A DNA stretch of 64,000 bases from Halomonas litopenaei (GTDB taxonomy: Bacteria; Pseudomonadota; Gammaproteobacteria; Pseudomonadales; Halomonadaceae). Location of the stretch: assembly GCF_003045775.1 (NCBI RefSeq), contig NZ_PXNS01000008.1:1-64000 (forward strand). The letters run 5' to 3'. The notes beneath the pieces are model-generated. The model made no database searches. It was not told the origin of the DNA and worked only from the letters and a program-made list of their open reading frames with translations. Numbering within the stretch: the stretch's first letter is position 1; every line of letters begins with the position of its first letter. The position numbers and the translations under genes are program-made. Below are positions 17,380 through 27,452 of this stretch, one piece after another.

Positions 17380-18135
17380 ATGACGACATCTCGCACGCCC
17401 CTTATCGACCTGCCCCGCCTGATGGCGCATCGCGGCCTGTCGGCCCATGCACCGGAAAATACCCTGAGCGCCGTCCAGCTTGCCTGGGAAGCCGGTATCA
17501 CCTGGGTCGAGCTCGATGTGCAATTGCTGGGTGATGGCACCCCGGTGATCTGGCACGACCCCGGCATGCGGCGCTGCTCCAACGGGCGCGGCAAGTTAAG
17601 CAAGCTGCGTCTGGAACAGGCCAGGGAATACGACGTCGGCGCCTGGTACGCCGAGCGCTTTCGCGGTGAGCGCATGGCGACACTCGACGACATGCTCAAT
17701 CTGATCGATCGACGCGGTATGGCGGTCAACCTGGAACTCAAGGTGACCCGGGGGCGCGACCCGGAAGCGTTGGCCGAATCGGTGATCCCGCGTCTGCTGG
17801 AAGCGCTGCCATTCGAACGTCGACTGGTGTCTTCCTTCAGCCCGGCGGCGCTCGATCACGCGCGAAGCATCGCCACGCCCGACCAGCTCGCCCTTGGGGT
17901 GCTGGTCGACAAGATCGGCAAGAACTGGCGGCACGACATGGAAGCGGTGCAGGCCTACAGTCTGCACTGCGACTGGAAGAAGCTGAAGGAAGAGCGGGCT
18001 CGGGAGGTTACACAGAGCGGCACACCGCTGCTGTGCTATACCGCCAATGATCCGGTGGCCTTCGCCAAGTACTGGAAATGGGGCGTGACCACCGTCATTT
18101 CCGATGACCCCGAACGCTTTGCCGACAAGACGTGA
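17380..18135 (+). CDS. Glycerophosphodiester phosphodiesterase (UgpQ-like)
   Basis: It hydrolyses glycerophosphodiesters from phospholipid turnover to glycerol-3-phosphate and an alcohol. It is 251 aa with no signal peptide, so it is the cytoplasmic UgpQ-like form. GDPD motifs are visible: MAHRGLSAHAPENTLSA (about 17-33), VELDVQLLGDGTPVIWHD (about 45-63, metal ligands and catalytic His) and NLELKVT near 118. AAGGAG 6 nt before the ATG at 17380 sets the start; an upstream frame opening at 17278 lacks support. It is monocistronic. Confidence 0.92.
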   Translation: MTTSRTPLIDLPRLMAHRGLSAHAPENTLSAVQLAWEAGITWVELDVQLLGDGTPVIWHDPGMRRCSNGRGKLSKLRLEQAREYDVGAWYAERFRGERMATLDDMLNLIDRRGMAVNLELKVTRGRDPEALAESVIPRLLEALPFERRLVSSFSPAALDHARSIATPDQLALGVLVDKIGKNWRHDMEAVQAYSLHCDWKKLKEERAREVTQSGTPLLCYTANDPVAFAKYWKWGVTTVISDDPERFADKT

Positions 18136-18189
18136 CTTGCCAAGGCGTATCCTTGAAGCGGCTCTCGCACTGGCATGGCCCTGTATTAC

Positions 18190-18235
18190 AAAACGACCTG
18201 TCTTAAAAGCGACCTGTCCTGAAAGCGACCCGTCC
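18190..18235 (+). repeat. Three short direct repeats
   Basis: Three near-identical 15-16-nt units with core AAAGCGACCTGTCCTG lie in the gap between the glycerophosphodiesterase and hydrolase genes. There is no dyad symmetry. They resemble the other short tandem repeats in intergenic DNA here. Confidence 0.7.
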
Positions 18236-18250
18236 AAACCTAGCGCTTGC

Positions 18251-18279
18251 TTGGCAGGCCAGCGGCCACTCGCTAGAGT
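18251..18279 (+). promoter_or_regulatory. Promoter of the alpha/beta hydrolase gene
   Basis: TTGGCA, a 17-nt spacer and TAGAGT place the transcription start near 18287, about 26 nt ahead of the ATG at 18313. This argues against the TTG at 18292 as the start. Confidence 0.6.
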
Positions 18280-18312
18280 GGGCTTGATACGTTGCTGCCA
18301 GCGAGCCACTTC

Positions 18313-19137
18313 ATGCCCCAGGTATCTGACCTTCAGGTGTCACTTCACGACACAGACCGGCAATCGCTGTTTGTTCGTCGATGGCGTCCCGAGCCTGATA
18401 CCAAGGGCGCGTCCATCGTGTTGCTACATGACTCGCTGGGCTGCGTTGAGCTGTGGCGCGACTTCCCCGAAGCCCTGTGCCAGACTACCGGCCGCGAAGT
18501 GATCGCCTACGATCGACTGGGCTTCGGCCAATCCACGCGCCACCCAGACCGACTGACCCACACCTTTATCGCCGACGAAGCGCACCAGGGCTTTGCCGCG
18601 CTTCATCGCGCGTTAAAGCTCGAGGGTTTCGTTGTTCTGGGCCATAGCGTGGGCGGCTGCATGGCTGCCGGTATCGCTGCCCACTACGACGATTGCCAGG
18701 CGCTGATTACCCTGGCGGCCCAGGCCTTTGTGGAAGAACGCACGCTTTCGGGCATCCGACAGGCCCGCGATACGTTCGCCCTGCCCGGCCAGATCGAGCG
18801 CCTGGAGAAGTACCATGGGGACAAGGCCCGTTGGGTGCTCGACGCCTGGGTAGAGACCTGGCTGGACCCCGACTTTCGGGGCTGGACGCTGGATGACACC
18901 CTCAGACGGGTCCGGTGTCCTGTACTGGCGCTGCACGGTGACCAGGACGAATACGGCTCACCACAGCAGACCGAACGCTACGCGCAACTACCTCAAGGGC
19001 CGTCACGAATGGTGTTGCTGGAGGGATGTGGCCACGTGCCCCATCGCGAGCAGCCTGACAGAGTCCTTGACTACATCACGAGCCTGCTGAGTGAGCAAAT
19101 CAACGTAGATGATGGTGAAGAGCAAGGGACGCAATAG
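18313..19137 (+). CDS. Alpha/beta-fold hydrolase
   Basis: This is a serine hydrolase of about 274 aa. It shows an oxyanion block VLLHDSLGCVELWRDFP, the nucleophile elbow GHSVGG, a likely acid in LALHGDQDEYG, and the catalytic His in EGCGHVPHRE. The substrate is unknown. The start at 18313 is favoured by promoter position. A TTG seven codons upstream is possible, and neither has a strong Shine-Dalgarno. The conserved fold ends near YITSLLSEQ. The final residues (INVDDGEEQGTQ) are read from the antisense strand of an unrelated gene fragment (about 19103-19194), so the original 3' end was replaced or extended by recombination. Confidence 0.85.
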   Translation: MPQVSDLQVSLHDTDRQSLFVRRWRPEPDTKGASIVLLHDSLGCVELWRDFPEALCQTTGREVIAYDRLGFGQSTRHPDRLTHTFIADEAHQGFAALHRALKLEGFVVLGHSVGGCMAAGIAAHYDDCQALITLAAQAFVEERTLSGIRQARDTFALPGQIERLEKYHGDKARWVLDAWVETWLDPDFRGWTLDDTLRRVRCPVLALHGDQDEYGSPQQTERYAQLPQGPSRMVLLEGCGHVPHREQPDRVLDYITSLLSEQINVDDGEEQGTQ

Positions 19138-19194
19138 CGGATAGTACGCCTCATCGAACGGGCAATTGACAAAGACATTGCGCTCAAATGGCAT
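19100..19194 (-). pseudogene. 5' fragment of a gene with an NVFVNCPFD start
   Basis: The minus strand encodes MPFERNVFVNCPFDEAYYPL followed by LRPLLFTIIYV. This is the N-terminal signature I recall from a widespread family of short uncharacterised prokaryotic proteins with a TIR-like or nucleotide-binding look. After FTIIYV the frame turns into the antisense of the hydrolase gene, so only about 31 codons remain. It is a truncated remnant, not a functional gene. Family recall is from memory. Confidence 0.55.
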
Positions 19195-19200
19195 ACGCCA

Positions 19201-19440
19201 TCACTTCTTCGAGCGCAGAGACTTGGTTGCCTCAGATGCGCGCCGATAGCTCTTGCGCTCCTGGATAGTGCCATCGAGCCCATGGACGTATAGCTCACCG
19301 TGCTCCTTCCTGGCCACGCGGCGCGCGTATTCCACGGCTTCAGCCTTGCTCTCGAAAACCTTGCCGGCACGAGACGTGCCGCTGGTCTTTACTGCCCATC
19401 CCTTGTCTCTACTGACCACATGTTTGGATGTCACCTTCAT
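19201..19440 (-). CDS. DUF2188-family small protein
   Basis: This basic protein of 79 aa contains HVVSRDKGWAVKTSGTSRA and KVFESKAEAVEYARRVARKE, then GELYVHGLDGTIQERKSY. This is the complete DUF2188 pattern (W-x-V-K, Ser/Ala-x-K, AEA...A-R, GD/DG-x-I). Its function is unknown; many relatives sit in accessory DNA near nuclease or toxin-like genes. The ATG at 19440 is chosen because conservation starts there; GAGGG about 9 nt upstream is a modest ribosome site. It follows the truncated gene fragment in the same direction. Confidence 0.8.
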   Translation of the reverse strand: MKVTSKHVVSRDKGWAVKTSGTSRAGKVFESKAEAVEYARRVARKEHGELYVHGLDGTIQERKSYRRASEATKSLRSKK

Positions 19441-19538
19441 GACCAAGCCCTCGACGCAGTTGCCATGGTGCCATCTGTACAGGGAAAGCAGTGGCACCCC
19501 CACAGTTTACGCCGGGCGCCGATATCGGACCATCTTCC

Positions 19539-21002
19539 TCAACCGATCAGGCGCAGAACCATCTCCATATCCAGATGCTCCTCGATGTTGTCGGCAAGCC
19601 GGTCGAGCTGTCGCTCGCGGTGGCCATCGAGGTCTACCCAGCGAGTGTCCTCGGCCGGGAGCCCGAGGCGGGCGAGCAATGCTTCGCAGGCGTCGGGGCC
19701 GTCGAACAGCCCGTGCAGATAGGTACCCATGATCTGGCCATCCTGGCTGACGGCACCTTCGTCTCGTCCTTCGAGACGCATTAATGGCCGTGAAAGCGCC
19801 TCGCCCCGGCTGACGCCCTGATGAATCTCGTAGCCGTGGATGCTGCAGCAGCCGTCGGCGGTGTCGATGCGCCCGCTGACGCGTTTAAGGCGCTTGTCGG
19901 GGCGCATGGTGGTGGACATGGCAAGCCACCCGAGCCCTTCGACGCCGCCGGGCTCGCCCTCGATGCCGTCAGGATCGTCGATCCATTCCCCCAGCATCTG
20001 AAAACCGCCGCAGACACCCAGCACCCGCCCGCCGTAACGCAGATGGCGTTGGATTCGCTCATCCCACCCTTGGCTGCGCAGCCAGGCCAGGTCCGCCCGG
20101 GTGTTCTTGCTGCCCGGCAACAGGATGACGTCGGCATCGGGCATCGGCTGGTCGGGGCCGACCAGGCTCAGGCTGACGCGAGGATGCAGGCGTAGCGGAT
20201 CGAGGTCGGTGTGGTTGCTGATGCGCGGCAGGGCCGGCACCACCACCTTGAGCATGTCGCCCCCTGCGTGATCAAGCCGCTGCTCCAGCGACAGGCTGTC
20301 CTCTGCGTCGAGCCACAGCCCCTGCAGGTAGGGAAGCACGCCGAGCACCGGCCTCGCCTCGCGCTCGGCCAGCCACTCAAGCCCCGGCTCCAGCAGCCCG
20401 ATATCGCCGCGAAAGCGGTTGATCACGAAGCCCTTGATCCGCGCGTTTTCGGACGCGCTGACCAGCGCCAGGGTGCCGCATAGCTGGGCAAAGACGCCGC
20501 CTCGGTCGATATCACCGACCAGCAGTACCGGGCAGTCCACCGCCTCGGCGAAGCCCATGTTGGCGATGTCACCTTCGCGTAGATTGACCTCCGCAGGGCT
20601 GCCCGCCCCTTCGGCGATGATCACGTCGAAGCGCTCGGACAGCCGGCGATGGCAGTCCATCACCGTCTGTCGGGCGGTGGTCTTGTAAGCGTGGTAGTCC
20701 AACGCGGCCATGCTGCCGTGTACCCGCCCGGCCAGGATGACCTGGGCGCCCTTGTCGCTTTCGGGCTTCAACAGCACAGGGTTCATGTCGCTGTGCGGCG
20801 CTACGCGGGCAGCCTGGGCCTGCAGCGCGGTTGAGCGACCGATCTCGCCGCCATCCACGGTGACGGCACTGTTCAGCGCCATGTTCTGGGGCTTGAACGG
20901 GGCTACGCTGAACCCGCGCCGTGCCAGCATCCGGCACAGACCGGCGACCACCGTGGACTTGCCGGCATCCGAGGTGGTGCCCTGGATCATCAGCGTTGCC
21001 AT
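19539..21002 (-). CDS. cobQ: Cobyric acid synthase
   Basis: This ATP- and glutamine-dependent enzyme amidates adenosylcobyrinic a,c-diamide at four side chains. It is 487 aa, normal for CobQ/CbiP. The N-terminal P-loop-like domain begins [33 protein letters not shown] and the [12 protein letters not shown] block are characteristic. The C-terminal type-1 glutamine amidotransferase domain contains the nucleophile Cys in [14 protein letters not shown]. It is last in the riboswitch-controlled btu-cob operon, 53 nt after cobO. With no ring-synthesis genes in view, it probably processes imported incomplete corrinoids. Confidence 0.96.
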   Translation of the reverse strand: MATLMIQGTTSDAGKSTVVAGLCRMLARRGFSVAPFKPQNMALNSAVTVDGGEIGRSTALQAQAARVAPHSDMNPVLLKPESDKGAQVILAGRVHGSMAALDYHAYKTTARQTVMDCHRRLSERFDVIIAEGAGSPAEVNLREGDIANMGFAEAVDCPVLLVGDIDRGGVFAQLCGTLALVSASENARIKGFVINRFRGDIGLLEPGLEWLAEREARPVLGVLPYLQGLWLDAEDSLSLEQRLDHAGGDMLKVVVPALPRISNHTDLDPLRLHPRVSLSLVGPDQPMPDADVILLPGSKNTRADLAWLRSQGWDERIQRHLRYGGRVLGVCGGFQMLGEWIDDPDGIEGEPGGVEGLGWLAMSTTMRPDKRLKRVSGRIDTADGCCSIHGYEIHQGVSRGEALSRPLMRLEGRDEGAVSQDGQIMGTYLHGLFDGPDACEALLARLGLPAEDTRWVDLDGHRERQLDRLADNIEEHLDMEMVLRLIG

Positions 21003-21647
21003 GCTAGCGCTCCCTTACAGCTCAATGCTCTTCCTGGAGTTAAATCAATGCTCGATCAAAGCTCGATACCCTTCTGGGCTTTGATCCCTTGATCCTTGAA
21101 GGCATGCTTGACCACCTTCATCTCGGTGACCGTATCGGCCAGTTCGATCAGCGCCTGAGGCGCGTGGCGCCCGGTCACCACCACATGCTGCATCGCCGGT
21201 CTGGCCTGCAGGTCGTCCAGTACCCGGTCGAGATCCAGATAACCGTAGCGCAGGGCGATGTTCAGCTCATCGAGCAGTACCAGCGCGATATCGGGATCCT
21301 GAAGCAACTCGCGGGCCTTGTCCCAGGCGGCTTCGGCGGCGGTGACATCGCGCTCCCGGTCCTGGGTGTCCCAGGTATAGCCCTCGCCCATGACGTGGAA
21401 CGCCACTCCGGGCTGGCGGCGATAGAAGGCCTCCTCCCCGGTGGAAAAGGCGCCCTTGATGAACTGCACCACGCCCACCTTCATGTCGTGGCCCAGCGCC
21501 CGGGCCAGCATGCCGAAGCCGGATGAACTCTTGCCCTTGCCGGGGCCTGTCAGCACCAGCAGCACGCCCTGTTCCTTGTCGGCACTGGCGATGCGCTCGG
21601 CCATGATCCGCTGCTTGGCGGCCATGCGCCGGGCGTGGCGCTCGGGA

Positions 21648-22553
<906 letters not shown>

Positions 22554-22561
22554 GAGCGCCC

Positions 22562-23581
22562 CTATCCCTTGCCGTGGCTGCGATGCAGCAGGTAGAGAAA
22601 GCTCGGCACCCCGATCAGCGCGGTGATCACCCCTACCGGCAACTGCTGGGGGGCGATCAGGGTTCGCGCCAGGGTATCGGCCAGGGTCAACAGGCAGCCT
22701 CCGGCCAGCAGCGAGGCCGGCAGGATCAAGCGCTGGTCGGCACCCAGGCGAAGGCGCAGCATATGCGGCACCATCAGGCCGACGAACCCCACCGATCCGG
22801 CGGTGGTCACCGCGGTGGCGGTGGCCAGGCTCGCCGCCAGATACAGCCCCCATTCCAGCGGGCGCACCGCCACGCCCAGCGCCAGCGCCTGCTGACCACC
22901 CCGGGCCAGCACGTTGAGGGTCCGCCCCAATGGCACCAGCACCAGCGCTGACAGCGCGGCGATCACCAGTACCGGCCAGGGACTGCGGGCGTAGGCCATA
23001 TCGCCCATCAGCCAGTAGAGCATGCCCGGCAGCTCCTCCACCGGGCTGACCGCCAGCAGGAAGGTGATGATCGCGCCCCAGCCGGAGGCCATGACGACCC
23101 CGGTCAGCAGCAGGCGGGCCGGCGACCAGCTGCCGCTGCCATGGGCCAGGCCAAATACCACCAGGATCGACACCAGCGCACCGGCAAAGGCCGAGGCCGA
23201 GACCAGCGCCGCGCCAAGGCCAGCCAGCATGGCACACAGCGCCGCCACCGAGGCCCCGCCGGAGAGCCCGAGCACATAGGGGTCGGCCAATGGATTGCGC
23301 AGCAGTACCTGCATCAAGGCGCCGGCCAGGGCCAGCAAGGCACCGGTACCGAAGGCGGCCAGCGCACGGGGCAGGCGCAGCTCCCACACCAGGGTCTGGT
23401 GGAGGGAGCTGCCCTGCCCGGTCAGCGTCAGCCACAGCTCCATCGGTGACAGCGCGACGCTGCCCACCGACACGGCCAGCACCACCGACACCACACCGAG
23501 CAGCGCCAGCAGGCCCAGCGGCCGACCTCGCCGGGTGGGCCGAAAGGTAGCGCTGGAGTCAGCGGCGTTCACGGGCAGCAT
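22562..23581 (-). CDS. btuC: Cobalamin ABC importer permease
   Basis: This FecCD/BtuC-family permease of 339 aa has about ten membrane helices. Family motifs are WELRLPRALAAFGTGALLALAGALMQ-type sequence (near 67-92), NPLADPYVLGLSGGA (near 96-110) and GSVGFVGLMVPHMLRL (near 265), the last being the ATPase-coupling region. Its start overlaps the end of btuF by 23 nt. It acts with btuF and btuD to bring corrinoid from the periplasm to the cytoplasm. Other iron-siderophore permeases look alike; the riboswitch and neighbours decide for cobalamin. Confidence 0.93.
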   Translation of the reverse strand: MLPVNAADSSATFRPTRRGRPLGLLALLGVVSVVLAVSVGSVALSPMELWLTLTGQGSSLHQTLVWELRLPRALAAFGTGALLALAGALMQVLLRNPLADPYVLGLSGGASVAALCAMLAGLGAALVSASAFAGALVSILVVFGLAHGSGSWSPARLLLTGVVMASGWGAIITFLLAVSPVEELPGMLYWLMGDMAYARSPWPVLVIAALSALVLVPLGRTLNVLARGGQQALALGVAVRPLEWGLYLAASLATATAVTTAGSVGFVGLMVPHMLRLRLGADQRLILPASLLAGGCLLTLADTLARTLIAPQQLPVGVITALIGVPSFLYLLHRSHGKG

Positions 23582-24476
23582 CCAGATGTTGGCACAGGGC
23601 TCGGGTGCCCTCGACCAGGCGCGGCGTCGCCCGCTGCACCAGGTCGGGGTTGATGAAATAGAGGTTGTCGCGGGCCACCGCGGTCATCTGCGGCCACTGG
23701 CGCCAGGCATCGAGCCAGGTGGAGTCCGCCTTGCCCATGCCGCCGGTGATGATGACTTCCGGGTCCGCGGCCAGCACCGCCTCCCGCGACAGTCGAGGCA
23801 CCAGTGGCGCCTCGTCGGCGAATAGATTGACGCCGCCACAAAGTGACAGCGCCCGACTGATCCAGTGCTCACCGTTGACGGTCATCAGCGGCTGCTCCCA
23901 TACCTGATAGAAGACCTCGACCGGTGCTGCGTCAACGTAGCGTTCGCCGAGGGCCGCTACCGATTCTCGCAGCTCTCGGGCCGCGGTGTCGCCGATATCC
24001 GCCGAACCGGCCAGGCGGCCGAACCGCTCAAGCGTCGTGGCGATCTGCTCGAAGTTGGCGGCGTCCGAGCGGAACACCGGCAGGCCGAGTTCATCCAGGC
24101 GTTCGACCTGCTGGCCAGGATTACCGCCGGCCCAGGCCACCACCAGGTCGGGGTCAAGCGCCAGTAACGACTCGAGGTCGAGTCTATCGTAGCTGCCCAC
24201 CTGGGGCAGCGAGCGCGCGGCCTCGGGATAGTCGCTGAAGCTGACTACCCCCACCACCCGCTCGCCGGCCCCCGCCGCGAACAGCATCTCGGTGACGCTG
24301 GGCGACAGCGCCACGATACGCTCTGCCGGCGCCGACAGGCATAGCTCCCGCTCGGTGTCATCGACCACGCAGATGTCCTCGTACCCGCCGGGCGAAGAGG
24401 ACGCCATGGCGGCACTGGCCAGCGCCGACAGCACCAGGCCAGCGCTGGCCGAGACAAGCGAGCGGCAGATGATCAC
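23559..24476 (-). CDS. btuF: Periplasmic cobalamin-binding protein
   Basis: This class III periplasmic binding protein of 305 aa has a signal peptide ending near AMASSS. The core begins PAERIVALSPSVTEMLFAAGAGERVVGV, with SYDRLDLESLLALDPDLVVAW and PEVIITGGMGK, as in BtuF. The start codon is GTG: the sequence GTGA holds the btuF start and the btuB TGA stop, so the two are translationally coupled. It delivers corrinoid to BtuCD. Confidence 0.93.
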   Translation of the reverse strand: MIICRSLVSASAGLVLSALASAAMASSSPGGYEDICVVDDTERELCLSAPAERIVALSPSVTEMLFAAGAGERVVGVVSFSDYPEAARSLPQVGSYDRLDLESLLALDPDLVVAWAGGNPGQQVERLDELGLPVFRSDAANFEQIATTLERFGRLAGSADIGDTAARELRESVAALGERYVDAAPVEVFYQVWEQPLMTVNGEHWISRALSLCGGVNLFADEAPLVPRLSREAVLAADPEVIITGGMGKADSTWLDAWRQWPQMTAVARDNLYFINPDLVQRATPRLVEGTRALCQHLDAARERR

Positions 24477-26392
24477 AGGTTGAAGCCGACGCTCAGGTAG
24501 GCGGCACGTCCCGGGTTTTCGTAGTCCCAGAGTGTGCCATTGCTCGCGGTCACGTACTCGCGATCGAAGACGTTCTCGAGCGTCAGGTTGGCCTTCCAGT
24601 CCGGCGCAAAGGCCCAGCCGGCGCGCAGGTCCAGGGTGCCGTAGCCGGCCAGACGCTCGTCGTTGTCGACGTCATTGTAGCGGTGGTCCTGGGCGACGAA
24701 GGAGGCCCCCAGATTCCAGTCACCCAGCTGACGATCGGCGTCCAGGCGCAGGGTCTGGGAAGCGCGCCTTCTCAATTGCTTGCCCGTGTCGCGGTCTTCC
24801 GGGTCGGTATAGGCGACGCTGGCGGCCAGGGTCCACTGGTCGAGCTCGAGCCCGGTGGCAAGCTCCACCCCACGAATTCGAGCCTCATCCACGTTGACCA
24901 GACCGTCGTCCCCCGATGCGATCAGATCATCGACGTTGGTCTGGTAGAGCGCCAGATCCCAGAACATTCGCTGGTACTGGCCGCGCAGGCCGAGCTCCCA
25001 GGTTTCGGACTCTTCGGCGTCAAGGTCGCTATTGCTGTAATTGAAGAACTCTGGAAGATATAGGTCGTTGAAGGTCGGGGCACGGAAGGCGGTGCCGTAG
25101 CTAGCACGCAGGGTGTGCTGATCGTCGAAGGCGTAGCCCAGTGCCAGGTGGCCGGTGACCTCATCGCCGAACGCCTCGTTGTCGTCGTGGCGCAGGCCCG
25201 CCTGCATCGAGAATGGCTCAAAGTCCATCAACGCCTGGGCGAACACCGCCACATTGTCGCGACTGGTCTCTTGGTACTCGGTGGTGCCATCGACCTTGTC
25301 TTCCTGATACTCGGCGCCGGCGATCAACTCATGGGCGCCCAGCAGCAGGGTATTGTCCCAGCGCGCGGTACGCGTCTCGGTATCGATCACCGAAGTGCCA
25401 AAGGATTCAGAATGCGACTCCAGCTCATCGCGGGCCTCGCTCAGGGTAAGACGCGACGACCAGATATCGGTCACCGGCATCTCGGCGTAGACACCGGCCA
25501 CCTGCTGCACATAGTCGGAGTCACCACCTTCGTATTCGTTGTTGCCACGGGCACGTAGTCCCAGCAGTCCGAGGTTGGCGCCGTTGTCGAAGGTGTGAGA
25601 CAGGCTCACCAGACCCGAAGTGTTGTCGTAGGCCTTGTCCTCGCCGCCATCGCGAACCTCGGTGCCGTCGCTGTCCAGGCGGGTGGCGCTGAACTGGTAG
25701 GAGGTGCCGCCCTCGCGGCCCGACAGACTGGCCGAGGCCCGCTGGGTATTGAAGGAGCCGGTACCGAGCTGCACGCTGGGCGTCGGTCCCTGTTCATCGG
25801 GCTTGTCGGTGAACAGCTGAACCACCCCGCCCACCGCGTCGGCACCGTAGAGCGCACCACGAGGCCCGCGGACCACCTCGATGCGCTCGAACATGCGCGG
25901 CTCCAGGTACTGCCAGGCAGGTGCTCCAGTGGTGGCCGAGCGCAGGCGGATACCGTCGATCATCATCACAGTAGCGGAGCTGTCAGTTCCGCGAATAAAG
26001 ACGCTCGCCTGCTTGCCGAAGCCACCGCTGGTGGACACGTCCACACCGGGCACGCCGCGAAGGGCGTCGGGAATGCTGACCGGATCGCGGCGTCTTAGCG
26101 CCTCTTCATCGATGACGCTGACCGAGGACAGCGACTGACTGGCGGTACGCGGCGAAAGCGTCGCCGACACCACCAACGGGTCGAGTTCGGTGGCGGGCTC
26201 GGTGGTGGGCTCAATAGAGGCCTGTTCGACGGAGGACGGCTCGGCGGTCGTCACGTCGGAGGAAGCGGACTGCTGGGCGCTGGCCTGGCTCACCAGTAGC
26301 CAAGGGGCGGCGGCAAGGCCGACGCACAGACGCAGGCCACGGGAGCGGCAGGCAACAGAAAGACGAGCAGGGGCGAAGAAAGCAGACGACAT
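24473..26392 (-). CDS. btuB: TonB-dependent cobalamin receptor
   Basis: This outer-membrane corrinoid receptor is 639 aa. A signal peptide (about 1-40, ending ASAQQ) is followed by a Ser/Thr/Glu-rich stretch, a TonB box-like LDPLVVSATLSPR (about 70), the plug domain (PDALRGVPGVDVSTSGGFG, RGPRGALYGADAVGGVVQLFT) and a beta-barrel with the domain IV signature near YGTAFRAPTFNDLYLP. AAGGGA upstream fixes ATG 26392. It is the first gene of the operon and lies 150 nt downstream of a cobalamin riboswitch. It ends in NL instead of the usual aromatic residue. Confidence 0.94.
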   Translation of the reverse strand: MSSAFFAPARLSVACRSRGLRLCVGLAAAPWLLVSQASAQQSASSDVTTAEPSSVEQASIEPTTEPATELDPLVVSATLSPRTASQSLSSVSVIDEEALRRRDPVSIPDALRGVPGVDVSTSGGFGKQASVFIRGTDSSATVMMIDGIRLRSATTGAPAWQYLEPRMFERIEVVRGPRGALYGADAVGGVVQLFTDKPDEQGPTPSVQLGTGSFNTQRASASLSGREGGTSYQFSATRLDSDGTEVRDGGEDKAYDNTSGLVSLSHTFDNGANLGLLGLRARGNNEYEGGDSDYVQQVAGVYAEMPVTDIWSSRLTLSEARDELESHSESFGTSVIDTETRTARWDNTLLLGAHELIAGAEYQEDKVDGTTEYQETSRDNVAVFAQALMDFEPFSMQAGLRHDDNEAFGDEVTGHLALGYAFDDQHTLRASYGTAFRAPTFNDLYLPEFFNYSNSDLDAEESETWELGLRGQYQRMFWDLALYQTNVDDLIASGDDGLVNVDEARIRGVELATGLELDQWTLAASVAYTDPEDRDTGKQLRRRASQTLRLDADRQLGDWNLGASFVAQDHRYNDVDNDERLAGYGTLDLRAGWAFAPDWKANLTLENVFDREYVTASNGTLWDYENPGRAAYLSVGFNL

Positions 26393-26540
26393 GGTGTATC
26401 CCTTGGCACCGTGCGCACCCGCACGGCGTAGACCCTCGAAGGCCGAGGAGCGAACAGGGGACACAGAACGCTGGACAGGACACCCGGGAGCGTCAAGAAC
26501 ACCAAACTGACAGGCAAGCGCTGCGCGTCGGGACCCCACC

Positions 26541-26780
26541 GCCCCTTGGCATGGCTCTTCAGGCCGGTCTCCGGGCTGACGAGATGAACCATCGAAGCGT
26601 TTCGACGGTTCGGCGCGTTCGCCTTCCCGTGACTGGCTGAGCGGGACACAGGGTCCGGTCGCATCAGGGGTCAAGGACCCTGTCACAGTGGCGTGGTGAG
26701 CGCGCTTGACTCGATCACCGTTGCGGGGGCAGCGTCGGATTGGCACCGACTTCCCGTTTCACCCCTCGTGTCTATTTCTG
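26541..26780 (-). ncRNA. Cobalamin riboswitch
   Basis: On the minus strand the btuB leader carries the conserved elements in order: a GGTGCCAATCC segment with GCTGCCCCCGCAACGGTGA, then CGCCACTGTGACAGGG, and finally the B12 box AGCCCGGAGACCGGCC at 26562-26577. It is expected to repress the btuB-F-C-D-cobO-cobQ operon when adenosylcobalamin is bound. A CCGTGC/GCACGG hairpin just ahead of the btuB ribosome site suggests control of translation initiation. Exact ends are approximate. Confidence 0.93.
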
Positions 26781-26856
26781 GCCACGGCGTCTTGCGTCAC
26801 AGAGGACTGACGCCATGGTCATGCTGGCACGTTTCGGGGCACCTGAGAGTGCGCGT

Positions 26857-26885
26857 AAGCTAGCAATCGGCACAGCGGGCGTCAA
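26857..26885 (-). promoter_or_regulatory. Promoter of the btuB operon
   Basis: TTGACG, a 17-nt spacer and TAGCTT on the minus strand lie about 75 nt upstream of the riboswitch aptamer and downstream of the preceding cobU-like gene. The btu operon therefore has its own promoter. Confidence 0.7.
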
Positions 26886-26936
26886 CGAAAAGCGCCGTTC
26901 GGCTTGTTCGATGGGGGCCATGCCGGCCCAGTTCGC

Positions 26937-27452
26937 TCAGTCCGCTCGGCCCGCTGCGGCAGCATCCTTCCCATCGAGTCGCATGGTCAGGCCATGGCGA
27001 ACGTAGTGTACCTGGCTTGCCAGGCGCACTGCGTCCTGGGACAGCCAGCCCATCAGATCACGCAGACGGCGCTGGGCCGGGTCCACCGGGACGATGCCGC
27101 GCCCCACCTCGTCAAGCACCAGCACGCGCCGTCCCGGCGAACTGGCCCAGCCAGTGAAGGCCTGGCGCCAGCGCTGGCCCAGCCGGTCATCGTCGGCGCT
27201 TGCTGACTCGTTTTCACGTTCGTTCTCACGTCCGGCCCCAAGTTCGGCCTCGAGCCAGGCAAGCCAGCCGCTGATGACGACGGTGTCGCCATCGTCGATG
27301 GCGGGACCAGCGCCAGCACCGGGGCTGGGACCGACGCCAGCACCGGGCACCCGTCTCATCATCTCGTCGGCGTCGCGCCAGCGTGCCTCGGGGTAGCGCT
27401 CGGCTACCCGCTGACGCTTGCCTGACGCGGTACCGCCGATGAAGACGTGCAT
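26937..27452 (-). CDS. CobU-like adenosylcobinamide kinase paralogue
   Basis: This 171-aa protein has a P-loop GGTASGKRQRVAERYP at the N-terminus. Near the C-terminus it has DEVGRGIVPVDPAQRRLRDLMGWLSQDAVRLASQVHYV, matching the conserved NEVGxGIVP...R...G..Q..A..ADxV block of CobU/CobP. The central segment of CobU (YIATA...EM...H..R...W.T.E.P), with the guanylylated His, is missing and replaced by a Gly/Ala/Pro repeat and a charged stretch. It may therefore be a kinase-only or accessory paralogue. It overlaps cobC by 49 nt and ends the cobT unit. Confidence 0.8.
   Translation of the reverse strand: MHVFIGGTASGKRQRVAERYPEARWRDADEMMRRVPGAGVGPSPGAGAGPAIDDGDTVVISGWLAWLEAELGAGRENERENESASADDDRLGQRWRQAFTGWASSPGRRVLVLDEVGRGIVPVDPAQRRLRDLMGWLSQDAVRLASQVHYVRHGLTMRLDGKDAAAAGRAD

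Noticed and set aside
22554-23435. N-terminal extension of the btuD frame through btuC
   Set aside because: The extension is Gly/Ala/Arg-rich with no homology and lies in another frame of btuC; the ATPase starts at 22553.
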